Notes: a model not told the origin generated them from the letters alone. A stretch of 64,000 bases of DNA from Shewanella salipaludis (GCF_012911865.1 NZ_JAAXYH010000016.1:1-64000); one strand, 5' to 3'; shown: positions 10,076-19,820, counted from the stretch's first letter. Numbers and translations: made by a program.

Positions 10076-11035
10076 TTGAAACCATTAAAGATTATCTTCG
10101 CCGGCACCCCGGATTTTGCCGCCAGACACTTGCAGGCCCTGCTGGATTCAGAACACCAAGTGATCGGCGTCTACACCCAACCCGACAGGCCCGCCGGCCG
10201 AGGTAAGAAGCTCAGCGCCAGCCCGGTTAAGACCCTGGCACTCGGTCACCAGATCCCCGTCTATCAGCCCCCTTCCCTGCGCAAGGAAGAAGCCCAGCAA
10301 CAACTGGCCGCCCTGGATGCGGATATCATGGTGGTGGTTGCCTATGGCCTCATCTTGCCAAGAGTGGTGCTGGATACCCCGCGACTCGGGTGCATCAATG
10401 TCCATGGTTCCATATTGCCGCGTTGGCGCGGGGCCGCGCCTATCCAACGCGCACTCTGGGCCGGCGATAAAGCCACAGGCGTCACCATAATGCAGATGGA
10501 CATAGGCCTGGATACCGGCGACATGCTGCTCAAGACCCAGCTGCCCATAGAAGACTCGGATACCTCCGCCAGTCTGTACGAAAAATTGGCCCAACAGGGC
10601 CCAGAGGCTCTGCTGCAGGCATTGGCAGGCTTGGCAGAGGGTACACTCACAGCCGAGAAGCAGGACGAATCCCAAGCCAGCTATGCCGAGAAACTCAGCA
10701 AGGAAGAAGCGCGCCTCGATTGGCATAAGCCGGCACAACAGCTATGGCAGGAAGTCCGGGCCTTCAATCCCTGGCCTGTGAGCTACTTCGAACACCAAGG
10801 CAATAGCATCAAGGTATGGCAAACGGAATTCGAGCCAAACCAGAGCAATCAGGCACCGGGCACCATCATCTGTGCCAACAAGCAGGGCATAGATGTCGCC
10901 ACCGCGCAAGGCGTGCTGCGCCTGAAGATGCTGCAACTCCCAGGCAAGAAACCCCTTAGCGCGGCGGACATTCTCAATTCCAGGGCCGACTGGTTCACCC
11001 CTGGCACTCTCATCGGCATGCCAGAGGCGGAATAA
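10076..11035 (+). CDS. fmt: Methionyl-tRNA formyltransferase
   Basis: Fmt transfers a formyl group from 10-formyl-tetrahydrofolate to Met-tRNAfMet before initiation. The 319-residue protein has the folate-enzyme core ([35 protein letters not shown] with catalytic Asn and His, [13 protein letters not shown] with the catalytic Asp) and the C-terminal tRNA-binding domain ([19 protein letters not shown]). The start is TTG, preceded by AGGA eight bases upstream; no in-frame ATG precedes the conserved MKPLKIIF. It lies between def and rsmB in the usual order. Confidence 0.97.
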   Translation: MKPLKIIFAGTPDFAARHLQALLDSEHQVIGVYTQPDRPAGRGKKLSASPVKTLALGHQIPVYQPPSLRKEEAQQQLAALDADIMVVVAYGLILPRVVLDTPRLGCINVHGSILPRWRGAAPIQRALWAGDKATGVTIMQMDIGLDTGDMLLKTQLPIEDSDTSASLYEKLAQQGPEALLQALAGLAEGTLTAEKQDESQASYAEKLSKEEARLDWHKPAQQLWQEVRAFNPWPVSYFEHQGNSIKVWQTEFEPNQSNQAPGTIICANKQGIDVATAQGVLRLKMLQLPGKKPLSAADILNSRADWFTPGTLIGMPEAE

Positions 11036-11040
11036 CAGAC

Positions 11041-12324
11041 ATGAATTTACGTGCGCTGGCGGCAAGAGCCGTCTTCGAGGTATTGGAAAAGGGTGTCTCA
11101 CTGTCGGTGGCATTGCCTGAGCAACAGAAGCACCTCGCCAGCGGTAAGGACAAGGCCTTGTTGGCCGAACTTTGCTATGGGGTGATGCGGCACTTGCCAC
11201 AACTGGAAAAACGCATAGGCGATTGCCTGAGTAAGCCCCTCAAGGGCAAGCAGAGAATTGTGCATCAGTTGCTGATCGTCGGTTGTTATCAATTGTACTT
11301 CACCCGTATTCCGGGTCATGCCGCCATCTCGGAAACCGCCGAAGCCTGCCGTCAGCTGAAGTTCGAAGGTATGGTCAAAGTGGTCAACGGCGTGCTGCGC
11401 AACATTCAGCGCCAGGAACTGCCGCTGAGCACAGACTCGGATACCCTCAAATACAACACCCCGGCCTGGCTCATCAAGCGCCTCAAGGAAGCCTACCCGG
11501 AAAATTGGCAACAGGTGATCATTCACAGCCACGAACGCCCGCCCATGTGGCTGCGCAACAATCGCCTGTCTCAAACCCGGGACGAATACCTGGCCCGGCT
11601 GCAAGCGGCGGACATAGACGCAGGCGCTGGGGAAAGTCCGGATGCCATACTGCTGGCGAGCCCCAAAGACGTGTCCTTATTACCCGGTTTCCACCTGGGT
11701 GCAGCCTCGGTACAGGATGGTGCGGCTCAGTGGGCGGCGACCCTGTTGGCGCCCCAGGCAAATGAACTGATCCTCGATGCCTGTGCGGCGCCCGGTGGCA
11801 AGAGCTGTCATCTGTTGGAGCTGGCACCGGACATTAAACTGGTGGCGGTGGATTTCGATGCCAAACGCCTGGAGCGGGTGCAACAGAATCTCGAGCGCCT
11901 GTCATTAACGGCCGAGCTGATACATGGCGATGCCGCCAATATAGACTCCTGGTGGCGAGGCGATAAGTTTGACCGCATACTGTTGGACGCCCCCTGTTCG
12001 GCCACAGGGGTCATACGCCGTCACCCGGACATCAAATGGCTTAGAAAAAGCCAGGATATCGAAGAGCTTGCAGCGCTACAACAACAAATTCTCGATCATT
12101 GCTGGCAGTGGCTCAAGCCAGGTGGCACACTCTTATACGCGACCTGCTCCATCTTGCCTCAGGAAAACAAGCAGCAAATTCAGGCATTTATGGCACGTAC
12201 ACCCGATGCCAAGCTGGACACCTTAGCCCGGCAGGCTCCAGGGGATATAGGCTGGCAGATAGTACCTGGACAAGAGAATATGGACGGCTTCTATTATGCC
12301 CGTCTACATAAAGCGACACTTTAG
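11041..12324 (+). CDS. rsmB: 16S rRNA (cytosine-967-C5)-methyltransferase
   Basis: RsmB (Sun/Fmu) methylates C967 of 16S rRNA. The 427-residue protein has an N-terminal NusB-like RNA-binding domain (about 1-140) and a class I SAM-methyltransferase domain with the SAM loop LDACAAPGGKSCHLLE. The two cysteines of the m5C mechanism lie in DAPCSATGVIRRHPD and YATCSILPQEN. It starts five bases after fmt and is followed 15 bp later by trkA, in the operon order of E. coli. Confidence 0.97.
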   Translation: MNLRALAARAVFEVLEKGVSLSVALPEQQKHLASGKDKALLAELCYGVMRHLPQLEKRIGDCLSKPLKGKQRIVHQLLIVGCYQLYFTRIPGHAAISETAEACRQLKFEGMVKVVNGVLRNIQRQELPLSTDSDTLKYNTPAWLIKRLKEAYPENWQQVIIHSHERPPMWLRNNRLSQTRDEYLARLQAADIDAGAGESPDAILLASPKDVSLLPGFHLGAASVQDGAAQWAATLLAPQANELILDACAAPGGKSCHLLELAPDIKLVAVDFDAKRLERVQQNLERLSLTAELIHGDAANIDSWWRGDKFDRILLDAPCSATGVIRRHPDIKWLRKSQDIEELAALQQQILDHCWQWLKPGGTLLYATCSILPQENKQQIQAFMARTPDAKLDTLARQAPGDIGWQIVPGQENMDGFYYARLHKATL

Positions 12325-12339
12325 GGGTTAGCCAAGGCA

Positions 12340-13749
12340 ATGAAAATTATCATATTGGGTGCGGGCCAAGTCGGGGGAACACTGGCGGAAAACCTGGTCG
12401 GTGAGAACAACGACATCACCATAGTCGACAGCGACAAGAACCGCTTGCGCACCCTGCAGGATAAGTATGATCTTCGCGTCGTTGTGGGTCATGGTGCCCA
12501 CCCGGATGTGCTCAGGGAAGCCGGAGCGGAAGATGCCGACATGTTGATCGCCGTGACCAACAGCGATGAGTGCAACATGGCCGCCTGCCAGATAGCCTAT
12601 ACCCTGTTCGGCACCCCGACCAAGATCGCCAGGATACGTTCCGAGCAATACCTGCATATGCATGAGAAGCTGTTTATCGACAGCGAAACCAAGCAAGGCG
12701 AGAGCCGGCCCCGTGGCGGTTTCGTGATCGATGAGTTGATCGCCCCCGAACAATTAGTAACCACTTACATACAGCGCCTGGTCGAGTACCCGGGGGCCTT
12801 GCAGGTGTTGGAGTTCGCCGAAGGCCGTTTGAGCCTGGTGGCGGTGCGCGCCTATTACGGGGGTCCCCTGGTCGGCAACGCATTGGCCGCCCTGCGGGAT
12901 CATATGCCGAATATCGATACCCGGGTTGCCGCTATTTTCCGCCAGGGCCGTCCCATAATGCCCCGCGGCACCACCATAATAGAGGCCGACGACGAAGTCT
13001 TCTTCGTCGCCGACAGTCGCCATATCCGCGCCGTGATGAGCGAGATGCAGAAGCTGGATAACACCTATCGCAACGTGATGATCGCCGGCGGCGGCAACAT
13101 AGGCCTGGGGCTGGCGAAGAACCTGGAGCGCAACCACTCGGTCAAGCTGATAGAGCACAGACAGGAAAGAGCCGAAGCCCTGTCGGAAAGGCTGGAGAAC
13201 ACCACTGTCTTCTGCGGTGACGCCTCGGATCAGGAATTACTGCTCGAGGAACACATAGATCAGACGGATGTGTTCATCGCAGTGACCAACGATGACGAAG
13301 CCAACATAATGTCGGCCTTGCTGGCCAAGCGCATGGGCGCCAAGAAGGTGATGGTACTGATCCAACGCGAAGCCTATGTAGACATAGTGCAGGAAGCCAA
13401 CATAGACATCGCCATTTCACCGCAGCAAGCGACGATTTCGGCACTGCTGACGCACATACGCCAGGGCGACATCTGCAATGTCTATTCGCTGCGGCGCGGG
13501 GCCGCCGAGGCCATAGAAGCCATAGCCCATGGTGACCCCAGCACCTCCAAGGTGGTGGGCAAGGCCATAGGTGACATCAAGCTGCCGCCCGGCACCACAA
13601 TAGGTGCCATAGTCAGGGATGAAGAAGTGCTGATGGCCCACGACAAGACGGTGATAGAACAAGGGGATCATGTGATCCTCTTCCTGGTGAACAAGAAATT
13701 CATCGGTGAAGTAGAGAAACTATTCCAGCCCAGCGCGTTCTTCTTTTAA
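12340..13749 (+). CDS. trkA: Trk potassium uptake regulatory subunit TrkA
   Basis: TrkA is the cytosolic NAD(H)-binding gating ring of the Trk potassium transporter. The 469-residue protein has two RCK halves, each with a Rossmann nucleotide loop: [13 protein letters not shown] at the N-terminus and [14 protein letters not shown] near residue 249. Each is followed by an RCK_C regulatory lobe. It is encoded eight bases before trkH. A second trkH lies nearby in the opposite orientation, and no second trkA is present in the window, so one TrkA may serve both channels. Confidence 0.96.
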   Translation: MKIIILGAGQVGGTLAENLVGENNDITIVDSDKNRLRTLQDKYDLRVVVGHGAHPDVLREAGAEDADMLIAVTNSDECNMAACQIAYTLFGTPTKIARIRSEQYLHMHEKLFIDSETKQGESRPRGGFVIDELIAPEQLVTTYIQRLVEYPGALQVLEFAEGRLSLVAVRAYYGGPLVGNALAALRDHMPNIDTRVAAIFRQGRPIMPRGTTIIEADDEVFFVADSRHIRAVMSEMQKLDNTYRNVMIAGGGNIGLGLAKNLERNHSVKLIEHRQERAEALSERLENTTVFCGDASDQELLLEEHIDQTDVFIAVTNDDEANIMSALLAKRMGAKKVMVLIQREAYVDIVQEANIDIAISPQQATISALLTHIRQGDICNVYSLRRGAAEAIEAIAHGDPSTSKVVGKAIGDIKLPPGTTIGAIVRDEEVLMAHDKTVIEQGDHVILFLVNKKFIGEVEKLFQPSAFFF

Positions 13750-13757
13750 GCCCCGAC

Positions 13758-15200
13758 ATGCTGAATTTCAAACCTCTGCTGTTTATCCTCGGGCTCTTCT
13801 TGTCGGTACTGACAAGCTTCATGTTGTTGCCGTTGTTTTTTGCCCTGATCCATGGTGAAGAGACAGTCGGCGCCTTCATGTTATCGGCCCTGTTCACAGG
13901 CGTCATCGCGAGTCTTTGCATCCATAGCGGCCAGAGCAAGAAACTGAACCTGAATATTCGCGACATGTTTCTGCTGACCAGTTTGACCTGGGTCATAGTC
14001 AGTCTGTTCGCCGCCATGCCTTTTACCCTCTATCACGGCATAGGTTATACAGATGCCTTCTTCGAGACCATGTCCGGCATCACCACCACGGGCTCGACCG
14101 TGCTCTCTGGCCTGGATAGCATGGATCACAGCATCCTCATCTGGCGCTCCCTGTTGCAGTGGCTGGGGGGCATAGGCTTCATCGTCATGGCGGTGGCGGT
14201 ACTGCCCTTCCTTAACGTCGGTGGTATGCGGCTGTTTCGCACCGAATCCTCCGACTGGAGTGACAAGGCGGTGCCGCGCACCCAGAGCATGGCCAAATAC
14301 CTGTTTCTCACCTACATCTTGCTGACCTTCTGCTGTAGCCTGGCCTACCACCTGGCGGGAATGAATTGGTTTCAAGCGATCAATCACGCCATGACCACCC
14401 TGTCGACCGGCGGCTATTCGACTTCGGACAGCTCCATGGCCGCCTTCTCCAACCAGGCCCATTGGGTGGGGGTCATCTTCATGGCCGCCGGCGGCTTGCC
14501 CTTGCTGATGTTTGTCCAGAGCATACAACAGCGCTCCTTAAGCGTCTGGAAAGACGCCCAGGTTCGGGGTTTCCTGCTGTTCCTGGTACTGGTCTCCTGC
14601 AGCCTGGCTCTCTGGCTATGGAGCAGTCGGGAGATAGCGCCACTGGATGCACTGCGGCTGGCAAGCTTCAACGTGGTATCGGTAGTGACCACTACGGGTT
14701 ATGGCCTGACAGATTACTCGGCCTGGGGCGCGGTCGCCAATGTCGCCTTCCTGTTTTTGATGTTTGTCGGCAGTTGCTCCGGCTCGACGTCGGGTGGGAT
14801 CAAGATTTTCCGCTTCCAGATTGCCGGTGCCATCATGCGCGAGCAATTGAAACAACAGTTCCATCCCAATGGTATTTTCCGCGAACGCTACAACAACAGG
14901 GTGATCAGCGAGGATATCATCCGCTCCATCATCACCTTCGTGTTGCTGTTTATCATGGTGATTGTCGGCCTGTCGCTGATCTTGGTCCTGACGGGTCTGG
15001 AACCCACCACCAGCCTGACGGCGGCGATCACAGCTGTGACCAATGTGGGCCCGGGCCTGGGGCCAGAGATAGGGCCGGCGGGCAATTTCGCCGGCCTTCC
15101 GGATACCGCCAAATGGGCACTGGCCTTGGGAATGTTGTTGGGGCGCCTGGAAATTCTCACAGTGGCTGTGATGTTCCACCCCAACTTCTGGCGTTACTGA
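13758..15200 (+). CDS. trkH: Trk potassium transporter membrane subunit TrkH (first copy)
   Basis: A 480-residue polytopic inner-membrane protein with about ten hydrophobic helices arranged as four M1-P-M2 repeats of the SKT family. Pore-loop signatures are visible: MSGITTTGSTVLSG, MTTLSTGGYSTS, SVVTTTGYGLTDY and TNVGPGLGPEIGPAG. These line the K+ filter. It is the last large gene of the def-fmt-rsmB-trkA-trkH operon and uses TrkA as its gating partner. It differs clearly from the second TrkH at 16.1-17.6 kb (divergent loops and termini). Confidence 0.95.
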   Translation: MLNFKPLLFILGLFLSVLTSFMLLPLFFALIHGEETVGAFMLSALFTGVIASLCIHSGQSKKLNLNIRDMFLLTSLTWVIVSLFAAMPFTLYHGIGYTDAFFETMSGITTTGSTVLSGLDSMDHSILIWRSLLQWLGGIGFIVMAVAVLPFLNVGGMRLFRTESSDWSDKAVPRTQSMAKYLFLTYILLTFCCSLAYHLAGMNWFQAINHAMTTLSTGGYSTSDSSMAAFSNQAHWVGVIFMAAGGLPLLMFVQSIQQRSLSVWKDAQVRGFLLFLVLVSCSLALWLWSSREIAPLDALRLASFNVVSVVTTTGYGLTDYSAWGAVANVAFLFLMFVGSCSGSTSGGIKIFRFQIAGAIMREQLKQQFHPNGIFRERYNNRVISEDIIRSIITFVLLFIMVIVGLSLILVLTGLEPTTSLTAAITAVTNVGPGLGPEIGPAGNFAGLPDTAKWALALGMLLGRLEILTVAVMFHPNFWRY

Positions 15201-15216
15201 CGGCGTGGCAGCAAGA

Positions 15217-15246
15217 TTGTTTGGGTCGGGGGATTCAACTAGAATC
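15217..15246 (+). promoter_or_regulatory. Promoter with overlapping inverted repeat before the ArsR-type gene
   Basis: TTGTTT (15217-15222) and TAGAAT (15240-15245) are 17 bp apart. A GATTC-N5-GAATC inverted repeat (15232-15246) covers the -10, a normal place for an autoregulatory operator of an ArsR-family repressor. The site is predicted from symmetry only. Confidence 0.45.
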
Positions 15247-15307
15247 TGGGCATGAATAGAATCGAGGCATGGGTATCAGAGTGCAGAAAGAGATAGAGGT
15301 TGAAACC

Positions 15308-15586
15308 ATGATGACCAATGCCGAAAGCGCGGCCAAGTGGCTGAAGGCCATCGCCAACCCCTACCGCCTGATGATCTTGTGCCGACTACTGGACAATGAA
15401 CTCAGTGTCACCGCCTTGAATGAGACTGTGTCCCTGAGCCAGTCGGCACTCTCCCAACACTTGGCAGTGCTGAGGGCCGAAAACCTGGTGGCAACCCGCA
15501 AGAGCTCCCAGACGGTTTACTACAGGCTGAAAAACGCCGAGGTCGCCGACATCATCTCGATCCTCTACCGACGTTACTGCGCCTGA
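15308..15586 (+). CDS. ArsR-family regulator of the BigR/SqrR/HlyU type
   Basis: A 92-residue winged-helix repressor. The recognition helix SLSQSALSQHLAVLRAENLV and the wing RKSSQTVYYRL match the BigR/SqrR/YgaV/HlyU subgroup rather than metal-sensing ArsR. That subgroup senses reactive sulfur or oxidants through two cysteines, and both positions are kept: Cys25 (MILCRLL) and Cys91 (RRYCA). There is no CxC metal motif. The ATG at 15308 is chosen over 15269 because AGAGG lies eight bases before it, while the longer start has no usable spacing. It is convergent with hemG. The target genes are unknown; autoregulation is suggested by the repeat over its -10. Confidence 0.88.
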   Translation: MMTNAESAAKWLKAIANPYRLMILCRLLDNELSVTALNETVSLSQSALSQHLAVLRAENLVATRKSSQTVYYRLKNAEVADIISILYRRYCA

Positions 15587-15597
15587 TCGAGTCAGGC
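15581..15597. other. Hairpin between convergent arsR-type gene and hemG
   Basis: GCCTGA-TCGAG-TCAGGC forms a 6-bp stem that fills the whole gap between the two stop codons (the arsR-type stop TGA is within the left arm). There is no T-run, so efficient intrinsic termination in either direction is doubtful. Confidence 0.45.
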
Positions 15598-16125
15598 TCA
15601 TTGACGACCGAAGGCCTCGCCGAAGTCGGTCACCTTGGCCCAATCGGTAAATTCGAAGGTGCCGCCGATATCCGTCGGCCCCTTGGTCATCCACATGATG
15701 AAACGTATCATCTGCCGATCGAAGAAGCCGTACCTTGGATAATCTATCTTGCCGGCGAAGACCCCCAACATTTGTGGCTGCCATTGGGATAGCTGCAGGA
15801 ATTTCTGTATGTAAGGGTTGGTTTCCGGCGTGTTTTTCTCCGGTTTACGGGCCACCACGTTCACACTGAAAAAGCCATTCGGCTTGCTGTCCAGCAATGC
15901 CTTATGGCGATTAACGAAGGCATAGAGTTCGGGCCTATGCTTGCCATACCTGATGCTGGCGCCTATCAAGACCTTATCGAACTCGGCCAATACCAGATTG
16001 TCCGCCTGCGCCAGTGAGGCCAGAGTCACCCGGGCACCGTTTTTTTCCAACACTTGTTGCAAGTGCCGACAAATGGCCAGCGTCTGGCCGTCGACCGTGG
16101 AATAGAGGATCAGCGTATTTGTCAT
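15598..16125 (-). CDS. hemG: Menaquinone-dependent protoporphyrinogen IX dehydrogenase
   Basis: HemG oxidises protoporphyrinogen IX to protoporphyrin IX, passing electrons to quinone. The 175-residue protein has the flavodoxin fold with the FMN phosphate loop LYSTVDGQT at residues 6-14, IGASIRYGKHRPELYAFV, and the long-chain insert RKPEKNTPETNPYIQKFL typical of HemG. The start ATG at 16125 overlaps the stop of the upstream trkH by one base (TGATG), so the two are coupled. With hemF at 4.4 kb, two late heme-synthesis genes lie within 12 kb. Confidence 0.93.
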   Translation of the reverse strand: MTNTLILYSTVDGQTLAICRHLQQVLEKNGARVTLASLAQADNLVLAEFDKVLIGASIRYGKHRPELYAFVNRHKALLDSKPNGFFSVNVVARKPEKNTPETNPYIQKFLQLSQWQPQMLGVFAGKIDYPRYGFFDRQMIRFIMWMTKGPTDIGGTFEFTDWAKVTDFGEAFGRQ

Positions 16126-17582
16126 CAGGTTTTCCAGAAAGTTGGAGTGAAGAGCACCAGCAAGGTAAAGACCTCGAGACGACCGAACAACATGGTCACC
16201 AACAGCACCCACTTGGCACCGTCGCTGATGCTGGCATAGTTGCTGGCAACCTCGCCCAGGCCGGGTCCCAGGTTATTCAAGCAAGCCGCGGTGGCGCTGA
16301 AGGCCGTGATGTCATCCAGCCCCATGGCCATCAAAATCAACATGCTGATGACGAAGACCAGGGCATAGGCGGAGAAGAAGCCCCACACGGCATCGACGAT
16401 ACGGTCAGGCAACGCCTTATTCCCTATACGGATAGAGAACATGGCCCTGGGATGCACCAGCCGCTTGAGTTCACGAGATCCCTGCAACAGCAGCAGTATG
16501 ACGCGTATCACCTTGATGCCTCCGGCGGTAGAGCCACCACAGCCACCGACAAAACTCGAAAATATCAACAACATGGGCAGAAACAGTGGCCAGAGATGGA
16601 AACTCTCGGTGCCAAAGCCCGCCGTGGTCGACACGGAAACGGCCTGGAACAGGGCGTAATCCAGGGTTTCTTCCGGCGAGTCATAGATCCCCGAATGCAA
16701 CAGGGTCGCGAAACAGATGGCGATCAGCACCACCTGGATCATGATCAGCATCCTGAATTCGGCATCCTTGAAATAGATACGCAAGTTTATGCCCCGGCGG
16801 GAGAAGGCCGCGAAGTGGACACTGAAATTGACTGCGGCGATCAACAGGAAGAAGACGCAGATCATGTTGATCAGCGGGCTGTCGAAATGCCCCATGCTGG
16901 CATCATGGGTCGAGAAGCCCCCAATGGCTATGGTGGAAAAGGAGTGGCAGATGGCATCGAACAGGCTCATGCCCGCCAGCCAGTAGGCGCCGGCGCAGGC
17001 CAGGGTCAACAAGAGATAGATGTACCAGAGCGCCTTGGCTGTCTCGGCTATCCTGGGGGTCATCTTGCTGTCTTTCACAGGCCCTGGGATCTCGGCCCGA
17101 TACAGCTGCATGCCACCTATGCCCAGCACGGGCAAGATAGCCACGGCCAAGACAATGATCCCCATGCCCCCCATCCATTGCAGCAGATGGCGGTAAAACA
17201 AGATGGCCTTGGGCAGGGAGTCCAGGCCGACTATCACGGTGGCTCCCGTGGTCGTCAGGGCCGAAAATGACTCGAAGAAACTGTCGGTCCAGCTGAGATC
17301 CGGCTGATTGGAAAAGATAAAGGGCAGCGCCCCTATGGAGCCCAGCACTGTCCAGAACAGCACCACTATGAGGAAGCCTTCGCGGGTACGCAAGTCGGCA
17401 TGATACTGGCGATTGGGATACCAGAGCAGCAAGCCCAGAGACAGGCTGACGGCGAATGCCTGGAGAAATGCAGTACCACCGCCATCTTTGTAGAAGATAG
17501 CGACCAGGGCCGGAGGCAGCATGGTGATGGAAAACAGCCCCATCAACAGACCGGTAATTCTTATTATGGTTCTATATCGCAT
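16125..17582 (-). CDS. trkH: Trk potassium transporter membrane subunit TrkH (second copy)
   Basis: A 485-residue TrkH paralogue with the same four-repeat layout: SALTTTGATVIVGLDS, TIAIGGFSTHDAS, SVSTTAGFGTESF and LNNLGPGLGEVASN as pore loops, and hydrophobic helices throughout. The start MRYRTIIRITGLLMG is followed at once by TM1. It forms a coupled pair with hemG downstream (one-base overlap). The copy at 13.8 kb is co-transcribed with trkA; this one has no linked RCK gene, so its regulatory partner is presumably the same TrkA. Confidence 0.94.
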   Translation of the reverse strand: MRYRTIIRITGLLMGLFSITMLPPALVAIFYKDGGGTAFLQAFAVSLSLGLLLWYPNRQYHADLRTREGFLIVVLFWTVLGSIGALPFIFSNQPDLSWTDSFFESFSALTTTGATVIVGLDSLPKAILFYRHLLQWMGGMGIIVLAVAILPVLGIGGMQLYRAEIPGPVKDSKMTPRIAETAKALWYIYLLLTLACAGAYWLAGMSLFDAICHSFSTIAIGGFSTHDASMGHFDSPLINMICVFFLLIAAVNFSVHFAAFSRRGINLRIYFKDAEFRMLIMIQVVLIAICFATLLHSGIYDSPEETLDYALFQAVSVSTTAGFGTESFHLWPLFLPMLLIFSSFVGGCGGSTAGGIKVIRVILLLLQGSRELKRLVHPRAMFSIRIGNKALPDRIVDAVWGFFSAYALVFVISMLILMAMGLDDITAFSATAACLNNLGPGLGEVASNYASISDGAKWVLLVTMLFGRLEVFTLLVLFTPTFWKT

Positions 17583-17688
17583 TAAGCAGTCGCTATCATC
17601 CCAGGGTGGCGGTATGCCCGGTCATTACGGCGGCTATTTTCGCACAATTATTCAATTCAATCACTTAATACGCAAATCTATGGCGGCG

Positions 17689-18309
17689 TCAGTCACGGGT
17701 GTCGAAATTGGCCCGACATTCGCCCTGGGTCAGAGTAGCCAGCGCGGCATTGACGGCTTGCCTGTGACCCTTAGCCAGTTGAAACCTGAGCGTGATGCAC
17801 GCCTCGAATGCCCGCGCTTCGATCAGCGCATCGTACTGTGCCAGCAGATGTTCTATGTCCCGCAACTGGGCATAATTACAATTCAAGCTGCCGGGGTGGC
17901 GCACTTGCTTCAACTGCCTGTCGAGTCGACTCAAGCCTTGCTTGAGGCCCGAGGTATAGGCCCTGACCAGGCCACCCACACCCAACTTGGTGCCGCCGTA
18001 ATAACGCACCACCACGGCGGCAACCTCTCCCAGGTTTGCCCCCTGCAGACTTGCCAGCATGGGGCGGCCGGCACTGCCCGCCGGCTCACCGTCGTCACTC
18101 GAGCCCATCAAGCTGTCGTTGCCGGGATCGGCGCCGATATAGGCGTAACAATAATGGCTGGCGCCAGGGTAGCGCGCCTTTATGTCAGTGAGTGCACACT
18201 TCAGTGCCAGTTCAGAGTCACACTGAAATAGAAAAGAGATAAAACGGCTATGTTTTATCTCCTCCTCTATCACCAACTCACAGGCAGGTATCTCGTAGCT
18301 GTCGATCAA
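17689..18309 (-). CDS. yigZ: IMPACT-family protein YigZ
   Basis: A 206-residue protein of the UPF0029/IMPACT family. The N-terminal domain carries the signature GSSDDGEPAGSAGRPML and VVVRYYGGTKLGVGGLVRAY; the C-terminal half is a small ferredoxin-like domain. The function in bacteria is unsettled; eukaryotic IMPACT regulates the GCN2 kinase. The start is TTG at 18309, the only start codon in frame ahead of the conserved DSYEIPACELVIEEEIKHSR, with GGGA upstream. It lies 23 bp after pepQ on the same strand, as in E. coli (pepQ-yigZ-trkH-hemG). Confidence 0.9.
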   Translation of the reverse strand: MIDSYEIPACELVIEEEIKHSRFISFLFQCDSELALKCALTDIKARYPGASHYCYAYIGADPGNDSLMGSSDDGEPAGSAGRPMLASLQGANLGEVAAVVVRYYGGTKLGVGGLVRAYTSGLKQGLSRLDRQLKQVRHPGSLNCNYAQLRDIEHLLAQYDALIEARAFEACITLRFQLAKGHRQAVNAALATLTQGECRANFDTRD

Positions 18310-18332
18310 CTCAGGTTCCCGCTCGGTGCATT

Positions 18333-19655
18333 TCAGTCGTTCAGACCCAATTCCCGGGTCATGTTTTCGTTTCTGTCTTGATGCACTATCACATTATCTT
18401 CGATGCGTATGCCGCCGTAGGGCCGGAACTCAGCTACCGTCTGCCAGTTGATCTGCGCCTTGCGGCTGTCCTGTTTCAGCTCGGCCAGCAGGGTATCTAT
18501 TATGTATAAACCCGGTTCCATGGTCAGCACCTGATTCACCGCCAGGGTGCGGGTGCAACGCAGGAAGGGATGTTCCGCCGGCGCCGCGACCTGAGTGCCA
18601 CGTTCATCATGGGCGAAGCCGCCCATGTCATGCACCTGCAGTCCCAACATATGGCCCAAACCATGGGGGAAGAAGGCGCCGGTGATGCCCTGCTCGACCA
18701 GGCCCTGGGCATCGCCGGTAGCGAGATTGAAGTCCAGCAGCAACTGTGCCACCTTGGCATGGGTCGCTAGATGCAGATCTGTGTAACGCACCCCGGGGCG
18801 CATCATGTCGACCAGTTCCAACTGCGCCTTGTTCAGGGCGACTATCAGTTCATAAAAGTGATTCTTCTCGAATGCATAGGTGCGGGTGATGTCGGAGGCA
18901 TAACCGCAATAATTCGCCCCGGCATCGATAAGAAACGACAAACGCTGGGCCGGACTCTGATGCTCGAGCGCGGTGTAATGCAGTATGGCGGCATTTTGGT
19001 TCAGGGCGATGATATTGCCATAGGGTACTTCGTTCTCACTCTGACCCACGGCTGACAGGTAGACCTGCTGGATTTCGAATTCGCTGCCTCCGTTATAGAA
19101 GGCGTTCTTGGCCGCCAAATGCCCCTGCACCGCTATCTGGTTGGCCCGGCGCAGGCACTCCAGCTCATATGGCGTCTTACTGGCCCTATGATAATGCAGG
19201 TAGTGCATCACGGCATCAGGATTCCGGGTCTTGAAGCCGAGCACCTGGGCCACATCCAGGTGTTCGCCTATGTAGGCCCAATTCTCTATGTCTTGGGGCA
19301 ACAGCTCGGCGACCTTGTCGGCCTGGGTCAATAACTTGATCTCGACATGCTCGGTCCAGAAAGCATCCGGGACGTCAGCGACCTTATGCCAGAAGTCCAC
19401 CGGGCGATAGAAGATCAGCTGCGGCTTGTCATGTCCATTGACCAGCAACCAACAATTGGGATTGTCCAGCACGGGCAACCAGGCCTTGAAGTGTGGATTC
19501 ACCTTGAAGGGGTAATTCATGTCATCGAGAAATTGCCTGTGGGCCTGACCCGAATGGATCACCAGACCCGAGAGTTCCTCACGGGACAAGATTTCAGCTA
19601 CCCGGCGATTCAACTCTGTAATATGGGCATGATAGTGTGCTGCTAACTGATCCAT
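18333..19655 (-). CDS. pepQ: Xaa-Pro dipeptidase PepQ
   Basis: PepQ cleaves dipeptides with C-terminal proline; related enzymes also hydrolyse organophosphates. The 440-residue protein has an N-terminal creatinase-like domain and a C-terminal pita-bread domain with all five metal ligands visible: Asp in LIDAG, Asp in ASDITR, His in [14 protein letters not shown], Glu in TMEPGLY and Glu in GIRIEDNV. The length matches E. coli PepQ (443). It is divergent from fadB, and the 312-bp gap between them holds the fad control sites. Confidence 0.96.
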   Translation of the reverse strand: MDQLAAHYHAHITELNRRVAEILSREELSGLVIHSGQAHRQFLDDMNYPFKVNPHFKAWLPVLDNPNCWLLVNGHDKPQLIFYRPVDFWHKVADVPDAFWTEHVEIKLLTQADKVAELLPQDIENWAYIGEHLDVAQVLGFKTRNPDAVMHYLHYHRASKTPYELECLRRANQIAVQGHLAAKNAFYNGGSEFEIQQVYLSAVGQSENEVPYGNIIALNQNAAILHYTALEHQSPAQRLSFLIDAGANYCGYASDITRTYAFEKNHFYELIVALNKAQLELVDMMRPGVRYTDLHLATHAKVAQLLLDFNLATGDAQGLVEQGITGAFFPHGLGHMLGLQVHDMGGFAHDERGTQVAAPAEHPFLRCTRTLAVNQVLTMEPGLYIIDTLLAELKQDSRKAQINWQTVAEFRPYGGIRIEDNVIVHQDRNENMTRELGLND

Positions 19656-19757
19656 TGGTCATTTCCTGTGGTTGGTTCATTGAAAAACAGCCCGGCGACG
19701 CCGCTTGGCATAAATTAAATGGCGGCGCTTTCAACTCGATAGGACTGTTCTAAACTC

Positions 19758-19773
19758 TGTGCAGTGTATCACA
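19758..19773. promoter_or_regulatory. CRP-like site in the pepQ-fadB gap
   Basis: TGTGC-N6-TCACA, one base from the CRP consensus TGTGA-N6-TCACA. It lies about 100 bp from the pepQ start and 195 bp from fadB. Next to it a GGTGAA-AA-TTCACC repeat (19776-19789) is another possible operator. Confidence 0.35.
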
Positions 19774-19804
19774 AAGGTGAAAATTCACCCTAGCCAGCCA
19801 GTTA

Positions 19805-19820
19805 TTAAACGGTCGTTTAA
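19805..19820. promoter_or_regulatory. Putative PsrA operator upstream of fadBA
   Basis: TTAAACGGTCGTTTAA, a 6-bp inverted repeat around four bases. It fits the AAAC-N4-GTTT-type site reported for PsrA, the fatty-acid responsive TetR regulator that represses fad genes in Shewanella and Pseudomonas. It is 148 bp before fadB. The rest of the 19656-19967 gap is AT-rich with no clear -10/-35 pair and no gene. Confidence 0.65.

Noticed and set aside
16014..17270. A 418-codon open frame antisense to the second trkH
   Set aside because: It is rich in Gly, His and Gln with no hydrophobic core pattern and spans the hemG/trkH junction; it is a shadow of the membrane protein gene.
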